Shown here one piece after another: positions 27,461 through 33,825 of a stretch of DNA of 64,000 nucleotides. The notes beneath the pieces are model-generated. The model had not been told where the DNA came from. It was given only the letters and a program-made list of their open reading frames with translations, and ran no database searches. Within the stretch, counting starts at the first letter, position 1; every line of letters begins with the position of its first letter. Both the position numbers and the translations under genes were made by a program. The DNA is from Microbacteriaceae bacterium (GTDB taxonomy: Bacteria > Actinomycetota > Actinomycetes > Actinomycetales > Microbacteriaceae). Location: assembly GCA_019638805.1 (NCBI GenBank), contig JAHBTA010000002.1, forward strand, positions 558,001-622,000, in the 5' to 3' direction.

Positions 27461-27748
27461 TCAGACCCGGGGCGCTCCCGGAGGGGGCAACTCGGCGAAC
27501 AGGCCGCCGTACGCCCCCACGACGCCGAGCGCGATGAGGATGACGCCCGCGACGATCGGCACGATGGGCGGGCCCGGCTGCTTCTTGCGATCGCGCCCCA
27601 GGGGCGAACCGAAGAACTGATCGCGCAGATCGCGCAGGTAGTCGGAGATCTCTTCGCGGAAACGGATCGCCGCGGCGCCCGCCACGACCAGTACGAGCCC
27701 GGCCAGCAGCAGCATGACGTTGGGCAGATCGGTGTTTCCTACGAGCAT
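27461..27748 (-). CDS. Small two-helix membrane protein, unknown
   Basis: 95 residues with two transmembrane helices (about 9-26 and 64-85) joined by a basic linker containing RDRKKQPGPP. The ATG has a GAGGAG ribosome site 6 bases upstream. No family is recognised. It precedes the tetR operon in the same direction, with 164 bases between. Confidence 0.65.
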   Translation of the reverse strand: MLVGNTDLPNVMLLLAGLVLVVAGAAAIRFREEISDYLRDLRDQFFGSPLGRDRKKQPGPPIVPIVAGVILIALGVVGAYGGLFAELPPPGAPRV

Positions 27749-27899
27749 CGTCGCTCCTCGGGTCGGCGGGCGGGGATTGCGGCGCGGGACCGCGGGCTCC
27801 GGGCAGGGGTGCGGAGGCGGTGCTCCCGCACTCGGCTCGGGGCGGTAGTTCTCCCACCGTATCCGGTGTCGAGCCCTGATCCTCGAGCCGCCTGAGCGC

Positions 27900-28184
27900 G
27901 CAGGATCGGCGACCTCCCTCGAAAGCGGATGGTTCTCAGCCGCTATCAGACGAGCACAGGAGACCGACCGAGAGCTGCTGGCCATCACCGTGCACGACCT
28001 CCGGCACACCGCGACAAGCCCCGCGATTAGCACCGGCGCGAACGTCAAGGCGGTGCAGCGGATGCTTGGACAGGCCTCAGCGGCGATGACTCTCGACGTC
28101 TACGCCGACCTGTTCGACGACAACCTCGATGCAGTGGCGAGGAGTCTAACCGTCGCGCGCGACCGGGCAGTCACGGGAGCCTAA
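27900..28184 (+). pseudogene. C-terminal remnant of a tyrosine recombinase (phage-type integrase)
   Basis: The reading frame encodes the end of the catalytic domain: HDLRHTA, supplying the His and Arg of the tyrosine recombinase box, then GANVKAVQRMLGQASAAMT and the nucleophile Tyr in LDVYADLFDD. Homology seems to begin near GWFSAAIRR at about 27927. Upstream, the frame stays open but shows no integrase core-binding or N-terminal domain, so roughly three quarters of the gene is missing. The remnant is therefore inactive. Its place next to a tRNA supports a former integrated element. Confidence 0.8.
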
Positions 28185-28678
28185 CCAATAACAGGGCCTG
28201 GAGGTGGGCCAGCCACCGACCAGGGGTACTCCCAGACCCGGGCCTCGTCTCCATCGATCATCACGCGCCACACATAATTGGCTCCCGGAGCGAGCGGAAT
28301 TCCGCTTCCGAACTCAAACATCAAGTTGAGACGTGACCCGATGTGGTCCTTGATCGACGATGCCAACTGCACGGTTGGCTTCTCTGCAGTCACAACCTGT
28401 GCGATCCGAATAGGCTGAGCACCGGACGGGCCAGGCACCATTACAAGGGTCCCCGCCGGATCGACCAATGCGACCTCGACGGCGAACTCCGCGGGAGTCA
28501 GAACCGCGGGTAGCCAGATCTGCACCCAGAGGCTGAACCTCGATGTCAGCCCCGCACCCGGATCAAAACCCGAGACAGCAACGCCGCCGCCGACGATGTT
28601 GATCTTGCCCGTGGAATCGACGTTCCCGAAGTCAGCAAACGTAATCGCAACGGTGGCTTGCTCTGCGATCTGACTCAC
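28181..28678 (-). CDS. Third gene of the hicA-hicB operon, DUF6941-like
   Basis: A 165-residue protein whose GTG start overlaps the hicB stop (GTGA), so it is co-translated with the toxin-antitoxin pair. The sequence is beta-rich (TGKINIVGGGVAVSGF, RFSLWVQIWLPA, NLMFEFGSGIPL). It resembles small proteins I know as DUF6941, but this match is from memory and not certain. There is no catalytic motif, signal peptide or membrane segment. Its 3' end meets the integrase remnant on the other strand with a 4-bp overlap. Confidence 0.65.
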   Translation of the reverse strand: MSQIAEQATVAITFADFGNVDSTGKINIVGGGVAVSGFDPGAGLTSRFSLWVQIWLPAVLTPAEFAVEVALVDPAGTLVMVPGPSGAQPIRIAQVVTAEKPTVQLASSIKDHIGSRLNLMFEFGSGIPLAPGANYVWRVMIDGDEARVWEYPWSVAGPPPGPVIG

Positions 28679-28983
28679 GCATAGACCGCCGCGCCGACCA
28701 GAACCCTGGTGCCGGCCTGTACGGTCGCCTGGGGCGCCTTGTTATCCACAATCGCACTAGGGAGCCCGGAGAAGAAGGCACGCCACGGGGCGTCCAGGCG
28801 AGCGCCGGAGTCAAGGTATTCGTCGAGAGCGACGGGCTCGTCGAGATAGAAGTTTGCGGCTTCCGCCGTCAACTCCCGCAGCTTCGCGAGCGTACCTGCC
28901 GCAGCCGTGAACCCTGCGATCTCATCGGAGTCGGCCCACCACGACCCATCCTCGCGATGGTAGGTCACACGAATCTGCCTCAT
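28675..28983 (-). CDS. hicB: HicB family antitoxin
   Basis: A 102-residue protein with the HicB partial RNase H-like fold at its N-terminus (IRVTYHREDGSWWADSDEI, then GFTAAAGTLAKLRELTAEA). The C-terminal third lacks an obvious ribbon-helix-helix or HTH domain. The ATG is 14 bases after hicA, with a GGAGGAG ribosome site. The expected role is to neutralise HicA and autoregulate the operon. Confidence 0.85.
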   Translation of the reverse strand: MRQIRVTYHREDGSWWADSDEIAGFTAAAGTLAKLRELTAEAANFYLDEPVALDEYLDSGARLDAPWRAFFSGLPSAIVDNKAPQATVQAGTRVLVGAAVYA

Positions 28984-28997
28984 GCGATCTCCTCCAG

Positions 28998-29225
28998 TTA
29001 CAGCCACTTCAACGCCTCGTCTTCCGATAGCCCAACGTCTTTCACGAGCATCTTCCGCACAGCGCCAGGTGCGAGTGTCACTCCATCATGGTATGAGAAC
29101 AGCACGTCCGGTAGCCCATCCCCTTTTAGGTGCCGGTGAGAACCGTTCTGCCGACTAATCGCGTACCCATGGCGCAAGAGAATCCGCAGCATCTCCGTCG
29201 CCTTCTTAGAAGGGAAAACAGCCAC
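28998..29225 (-). CDS. hicA: HicA family mRNA interferase toxin
   Basis: A 75-residue double-stranded RNA-binding-fold toxin that cleaves mRNA. The catalytic His region is NGSHRHLKG near residues 27-35, after the typical helix MLRILLRHGYAISRQ. The GTG at 29225 is the start that keeps the whole N-terminal helix. Toxin precedes antitoxin, as usual for hicAB. The 164-base gap between this gene and the tRNA contains AT-richer DNA with possible -10 boxes (TATCAT) but no clear -35. Confidence 0.87.
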   Translation of the reverse strand: MAVFPSKKATEMLRILLRHGYAISRQNGSHRHLKGDGLPDVLFSYHDGVTLAPGAVRKMLVKDVGLSEDEALKWL

Positions 29226-29389
29226 GTCAGCGCACGCATTCCCGAGCCGACGGCATGGCGCCGATGATAGCCCGGGATATAAGCGATTCCTGCGGGCAAC
29301 AAGGGGCGTCCACAGGGCACTGGCGGGGGCTCCGCAGAACGGCCCCTTCGATCTTGCTCGCGAGGCCGTTATTCAAGGGCCTGAGGCCG

Positions 29390-29463
29390 TGCTCCCGCTG
29401 AGATTCGAACTCAGACTTCGGCGATTTTAAGTCGCCCGCCTCTGCCAATTGGGCTACGGGAGC
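29390..29463 (-). tRNA. tRNA-Leu (anticodon UAA), short variable loop
   Basis: 74 bases fold as a full cloverleaf. There is a 7-bp acceptor (GCTCCCG/CGGGAGC) with discriminator A, a D arm with GG and a 3-bp stem, a 5-bp anticodon stem with loop CTTAAAA, and a T arm CTGAG-TTCGAAT-CTCAG. The anticodon reads UAA, which decodes the rare codon UUA. The variable region is only 5 bases, whereas bacterial tRNA-Leu normally has a long variable arm. CCA is not encoded. Confidence 0.9.
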
Positions 29464-29509
29464 CTGTTGACAGGGTACCCGGGTCGCCGTACCGGGCCGC
29501 TGGTTGCGA

Positions 29510-30991
29510 TCAGTCGTCGCGCCGGCTTTCGAGCGCGGAGGCGACCGCTTCGAACTCTGCAAGCGCGGCCGAGAGGTCGTCGATGATCTCGCGAGCGATG
29601 ACGGAGGGCTCGGGCAGATTGTCGAAGTCCTCGAGGGATTCGTCTTTCAGCCAGGTGATGTCGAGATTCGCCTTGTCTCGCGTGACGAGCTCGTCATAGG
29701 CGAACGAGCGCCAGCGCTCCGACTCGACTCGCTCATCACGAGGTCGCCCCGGCTTGTAGGCAGACACGAAGTCGGCGAGGTCGGCGTCCCGGATCGGGTT
29801 CTGCTTCAGGGTGAAGTGCTTGTTCGTCCGGAGGTCGTAGACCCAGGTCTTCGTCGTCCAGGGTGCATCCGGATTCGCGGGCTTCTTGTCGAAGAACAGA
29901 ACGTTTGCCTTCACCCCGGTCGCGTACCAGATTCCGGTCGGCAGACGTAGGACGGTGTGCAGGTCGAAGTCCTGCAGCAGCCGGCGTCGGATCGCTTCAC
30001 CGGCCCCGCCCTCGAACAGCACGTTGTCCGGCAGCACCACGGCGGCACGTCCGTTGACGTCGAGGATCGTCGCGATGTGCTGGATGAAGTTCAACTGCTT
30101 GTTCGAGGTGGAGACGGTGAAATCCTGCCGCTCGATCGCGAGACCGTCGCGAACTACCTTCCCGTCGGCACCCACGGTGGTGAGAGTCGACTTCGTACCG
30201 AACGGCGGGTTCGCGAGTACGACCGACCAACGGCCACCGGGGTCCGAGATCAGCGAGTCCCTCACCTCGATGAGCGAGTCGCCACCCGCTGTCCCGATGC
30301 CGTGCAGCAAGAGGTTCATCGCCGCGAGGCGGGCCGTGCCGTCGTGCAGTTCGAAGCCGTGGACCAGGCCGTTCTGAAGATGGTCTCGCTCGGTCGGCAT
30401 CATCTCCTCCGAGCCGCGGGCCACGTAGTCGTGCGCCTTGAGCAGGAACCCGCCCGTGCCGCAGGCTGGGTCGACGATGGTGTCGTCGATGGTCGGCTGC
30501 ACGCAATCGACCATCGCCTGCACGATCACGCGCGGGGTGAAGTATTGCCCGGCGCCGGAGCCCTGATCGCTCGCGCCCTTGGAGAGGATCTCCTCATAGG
30601 CGTCGCCCATCAGGTCGGTGCCCGCGGCGGACCAGTGCTCCTTGCCGATGAGGTCTGCGATGAGGCGTCGGAGCTTCGCCGGGTCCTGGATGCGGTTCTG
30701 CGCCTTCCGAAAGATCGTGCCGACGACCCCGGGCTGGCTGGCGAGCCCGCGGAGCATGTCCGAGTAGAGATCCTCCAGCTCGGCGCCCTGCGCCGCTACG
30801 AGCAGCGACCAATCATACTCCTCCGGCACGATCCGTTCTGGGCGAAGCTGACGGGTCGCTCGCTCGTGCGCCATCTTCAGGAACAGCAGGTAAGTGAGCT
30901 GCTCGGTGTAGTCGACGACACCGACCCCGTCATCGCGGAGGACGTCGCGGTAGCCCATGAGCTTGTCGACGAGGCGACGGACGTCAGTCAC
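29510..30991 (-). CDS. hsdM: Type I restriction-modification system methyltransferase subunit
   Basis: A 493-residue N6-adenine methyltransferase. The N-terminal helical HsdM domain (about 1-130) is followed by the AdoMet motif VDPACGTGGFL near residue 170 and the catalytic NPPFG near 264. Both are intact. The GTG start has TAGGCT exactly 6 bases upstream (30998-31003, minus strand) and no good ribosome site, so it is probably leaderless and has its own promoter. Unusually it is separated from hsdS and hsdR by two other genes, one on the opposite strand. Confidence 0.94.
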   Translation of the reverse strand: MTDVRRLVDKLMGYRDVLRDDGVGVVDYTEQLTYLLFLKMAHERATRQLRPERIVPEEYDWSLLVAAQGAELEDLYSDMLRGLASQPGVVGTIFRKAQNRIQDPAKLRRLIADLIGKEHWSAAGTDLMGDAYEEILSKGASDQGSGAGQYFTPRVIVQAMVDCVQPTIDDTIVDPACGTGGFLLKAHDYVARGSEEMMPTERDHLQNGLVHGFELHDGTARLAAMNLLLHGIGTAGGDSLIEVRDSLISDPGGRWSVVLANPPFGTKSTLTTVGADGKVVRDGLAIERQDFTVSTSNKQLNFIQHIATILDVNGRAAVVLPDNVLFEGGAGEAIRRRLLQDFDLHTVLRLPTGIWYATGVKANVLFFDKKPANPDAPWTTKTWVYDLRTNKHFTLKQNPIRDADLADFVSAYKPGRPRDERVESERWRSFAYDELVTRDKANLDITWLKDESLEDFDNLPEPSVIAREIIDDLSAALAEFEAVASALESRRDD

Positions 30992-31052
30992 GGCTTGAGC
31001 CTACCGGCGGTGGCGCGAGGCGCTCACAGTCTGAAACACTTATATTCGTTGC
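30992..31052. promoter_or_regulatory. Divergent hsdM/DUF488 leaderless promoters
   Basis: TAGGCT (minus, 30998-31003) lies 6 bases before the hsdM GTG. TATATT (plus, 31041-31046) lies 6 bases before the DUF488 ATG. The TATATT box stands out in AT content from the surrounding DNA. Confidence 0.65.
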
Positions 31053-31691
31053 ATGCGTCTCACCCAGCGAAGCGACGAAGCGCTGAGCAGGCTTGCCCGT
31101 GACGTGCGCACCGAACGCCTCAGGCGCCGTGGAAGCATCCACCGCTGCGTGGCCTGCGGCCAGGAGTTCGTCGCCCGTGCGGGTGCCCGTACCTGCTCAA
31201 CCACCTGCCGGGTGCGCGCGATGCGCGCCCGGACCGCGATGAATCAGAAGGGAACTCGGATGATCGGCATCGGTTACGAGGGATTGACCGTCGGGCGTCT
31301 GATCGAATGTCTCCTCGCCGAGGGGGTCGATGTCCTCGTCGATGTCAGGCTGAATGCGATCTCCCGCAAGGCCGGCTTCTCGAAACGCGCCCTCTCTGCC
31401 GCCCTCGCCAACGCTGGTATCGAGTACATCCACGACCCGCAGCTCGGAAATCCGAAGGACAACCGTGCCGGCTACTCGGAGGTCGGAACCAATGCCGGCA
31501 TCGCGGCCCGCGATCGATTCCGTGAGATCCTCGGCGCGGACGAAGGCTCGGACGCAGTCAACCGGCTCGCTCGCTGTCTCGACGACCACACAGTTGCCGT
31601 GCTCTGCTTCGAGGCCGACGAGCGCAACTGCCATCGCGAGCAGGTCATCGGAGCCGTGCTCGAGGCGCGGAAGTCACCCGCCTATGTCTAG
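31053..31691 (+). CDS. DUF488 protein with N-terminal zinc-ribbon-like domain
   Basis: A 212-residue protein. Residues 20-60 carry a treble-clef/ribbon-like cysteine pattern (CVACGQEF, then CSTTCRVRAM). The DUF488 domain starts at about residue 70 with MIGIGYEGL, continues with LVDVRLNAISRKAGFSK, and ends with the family motif CFEADERNCHREQV. DUF488 proteins are common in defence and mobile loci and are of unknown biochemical role. An internal ATG at 31260 has an AAGGGAA site, so a shorter DUF488-only product is possible. It lies opposite to all hsd genes and overlaps the convergent neighbour by 18 bp. Confidence 0.85.
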   Translation: MRLTQRSDEALSRLARDVRTERLRRRGSIHRCVACGQEFVARAGARTCSTTCRVRAMRARTAMNQKGTRMIGIGYEGLTVGRLIECLLAEGVDVLVDVRLNAISRKAGFSKRALSAALANAGIEYIHDPQLGNPKDNRAGYSEVGTNAGIAARDRFREILGADEGSDAVNRLARCLDDHTVAVLCFEADERNCHREQVIGAVLEARKSPAYV

Positions 31692-32531
31692 ATCGAACAG
31701 GCTCACCGCACTCGCCACGGCCTCCGGCGGGTAGTAGACCCCGAGCACACTGAAGCTCCCCCGTTTTCGAGCATCCTCGAAGTTCCCCATGAAGAACGAC
31801 GTCTGCCTGCCGGGCGCGAACATCCGTGCGTGAAACCTCTCTTCGATCGAGGTTCTGACCACCTCATCGGAGTCGCGATGCATGCGACCCTGGAGCGCGG
31901 TGAGCTCCCAGTCGAGCACCTGACCGGTGTGACCGGGACAACTGTCGGCATCGCAGCGGTATTCGTATCGAACGACGAACCTCGGCGGCTTGAGCTCCGG
32001 CGGCGTTTGTGCCGCGTCGCCGAACAGGTCGAGAGGCGCCAAATTCGCGGCCGCCGCGATCCGCACCTTCTGAGCGTCCGACCACCCCGCGAACGACTCG
32101 ATCACCACCCGGTTCAGAGACCGCACTGCGACCATCCCGAGCGAGGGCGCGTCATGGTGATCCGAGCCCGCCGCGCTCAGGACGCATGTAGATGTCCGCG
32201 GCACCCTGCTCATGATCGGCTGGCGATCCTTCCAATCGTCGAGGTGCCCGACGATCTTGATCGTGTCGATGTCGGGGCGGAAGCTCTCCGGGCGCGTGTC
32301 CTTGGTTTCGCGGCGCACCTCGAGATCGATCAGGTCGAACTTCCTGAACTGCTGCTCGACGCCCATCCATCTGAAAGGCAGCGGGTACAGCCGAATCCAG
32401 TCCGCGCGCCCTTTGTCGACCCGGATGCCTGCAACGCACACGGTGTCGCCGTACTTCGCCGAGGGCTGGGGCGACGCCTTCACCGTGATGAGCACCCGGG
32501 CCGTTTCGGAACGAACCTGCATGGCGCTCAC
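31674..32531 (-). CDS. Unrecognised protein paired with DUF488 in the hsd locus
   Basis: About 285 residues, beta-rich, with repeated short strands (RVLITVKASPQPS, GDTVCVAGIRV, DWIRLYPLPF). A CxxxxCPGH pattern near residue 205 looks like a metal-binding knuckle. I recall DUF488 partners described as dual-OB-type proteins, and this could be one, but I cannot confirm it. GTG 32531 is chosen because a GGAG site lies 6 bases upstream; GTG 32546 and ATG 32522 are in the same frame. It lies downstream of hsdS (64 bases) in the same direction, so it is probably co-transcribed with hsdR-hsdS. Confidence 0.65.
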   Translation of the reverse strand: MSAMQVRSETARVLITVKASPQPSAKYGDTVCVAGIRVDKGRADWIRLYPLPFRWMGVEQQFRKFDLIDLEVRRETKDTRPESFRPDIDTIKIVGHLDDWKDRQPIMSRVPRTSTCVLSAAGSDHHDAPSLGMVAVRSLNRVVIESFAGWSDAQKVRIAAAANLAPLDLFGDAAQTPPELKPPRFVVRYEYRCDADSCPGHTGQVLDWELTALQGRMHRDSDEVVRTSIEERFHARMFAPGRQTSFFMGNFEDARKRGSFSVLGVYYPPEAVASAVSLFDLDIGG

Positions 32532-32595
32532 GATATTCTCCGCCACCGACGTCGGTCGATCGAACGAAGACCGGTCCGCCCAGGGTCGCCGTCGA

Positions 32596-33825
32596 CTATG
32601 CGGCGGATTGAGCGCTACCCGTCAGGTCGCCGCGGAACGCAGCGGAGAGGAGCGAGCGGCGGAGGGCGGTCACGCGACTGGATTGCAGCGAAGCAAGTGC
32701 TTCCAGCCTTCGGACCTCGTCAGAAATTACCCGGAACTCGTCAACGGCGGCGTCCTGCTGGTCGGGAGACGCGTGACGGAGACGAACCTTCAGAAGTGAT
32801 GACTGCGAGATGTTTCGCATTGAGTCCTTCGTGCCAGTGGCAAGGCGCGACATCTGACGCCGGGCTGATGGGGTCTGGAGAGAGCGCCACAACCATTCGG
32901 TGGACACCCCGGGCTTGGGCGAAACGCGAAGGCTTTTGTCGCTGAGCAACAGCATCGGGCGGACCTCACCAACCATGACAGAGGCTCCGACGAGTCCCTC
33001 GGTGTTCGCGCGGCTAACAAGGAGGTCACCCTCCGTGATCTCGAATCGCGGATCCGCACGACCGGCATCAACGGCCTTGTTCTCGCCTGGGTCGAACTCG
33101 CCCCAGGTCATGGCGCTCACCTTGATGATCCCCCACTCGCCATCAGCAGCGCGTCTTCCGAAAGTCGCGAACGACTTGCCGGCTGTGATCCCATCCACCA
33201 AGTCAAAGAGCGGAACACCGTCGCTGCCCACGCCGAAACCACTGGTTAGCGCGCTCTGCAGGAGAGCGGCGGCCTTGGACTTTGAAGCGATGAGCGAGGA
33301 AGAGGCTGCGGCGAGGCGGGAGAGGTGGTCCTCGAGGATCGCGACGATTCGGCGCTGCTCGTCGAGGGGCGGGACTGGAATTCTCGCGCCGCGGACCTCC
33401 CTGTCCAACACTGCTGGGTAGGACACCCCCTTCTGCAACGGCAGAACCTGGTCAAGCAAGAGGGGCGACGACGCGAAATGGAACAAGTAGCGCGGATCGA
33501 GGTCAGACGTCGGGCGAAGCACACAGAAGCCTGTCGAAGCGAACTCATTGTCGAGGGAGTCGTCGATGTACGCGATGCGTTCCAGATAGGGGCGGACAGT
33601 TGAGAAAACGGTGTCACCCGCGCGGATCGGCTGACGACACCTGGACGGCGCAGCCGCTGACTCAACCGGGTCTGCACTCGTCACGACGTGACGTTCCCCA
33701 TCAATGCCGCTGATCTCCAGGTACCGGATCGACTGCCGTCCGGTCGTGACCGGGTTGACCTTCTTGGGTGCCTTAGTGACCTCTGCGAGCGTCGCTGCTG
33801 ACCACCCGGCCGGCAACCCGCTCAC
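32596..33825 (-). CDS. hsdS: Type I restriction-modification system specificity subunit
   Basis: A 409-residue HsdS with two target-recognition domains. Each is followed by a conserved helical spacer: PPLDEQRRIVAILEDHLSRL near residues 155-175, and DQQDAAVDEFRVISDEVRRL near 355-375. This places one half-site in each TRD of a bipartite recognition sequence; the site itself cannot be read from sequence. The start overlaps the hsdR stop (GTGA), so the two are translationally coupled. Confidence 0.93.
   Translation of the reverse strand: MSGLPAGWSAATLAEVTKAPKKVNPVTTGRQSIRYLEISGIDGERHVVTSADPVESAAAPSRCRQPIRAGDTVFSTVRPYLERIAYIDDSLDNEFASTGFCVLRPTSDLDPRYLFHFASSPLLLDQVLPLQKGVSYPAVLDREVRGARIPVPPLDEQRRIVAILEDHLSRLAAASSSLIASKSKAAALLQSALTSGFGVGSDGVPLFDLVDGITAGKSFATFGRRAADGEWGIIKVSAMTWGEFDPGENKAVDAGRADPRFEITEGDLLVSRANTEGLVGASVMVGEVRPMLLLSDKSLRVSPKPGVSTEWLWRSLQTPSARRQMSRLATGTKDSMRNISQSSLLKVRLRHASPDQQDAAVDEFRVISDEVRRLEALASLQSSRVTALRRSLLSAAFRGDLTGSAQSAA

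Larger units (their letters stand above)
27814..29398. mobile_element. Decayed integrative element next to tRNA-Leu (candidate)
   Basis: A 16-base direct repeat with one mismatch, GAGGC(G/C)GTGCTCCCGC, lies at 27814-27829 and at 29383-29398, where it covers the 3' end of the tRNA. Between the copies are an integrase remnant, hicA-hicB and a third gene, all visibly less GC-rich than the flanks. This fits an element integrated at the tRNA 3' end that has lost most of its integrase. The repeat is short, so chance is possible. Confidence 0.4.

Noticed and set aside
29226..29389. Second tRNA or small RNA beside the tRNA-Leu gene
   Set aside because: No second cloverleaf, no terminator-linked hairpin and no conserved motif were found in this gap.
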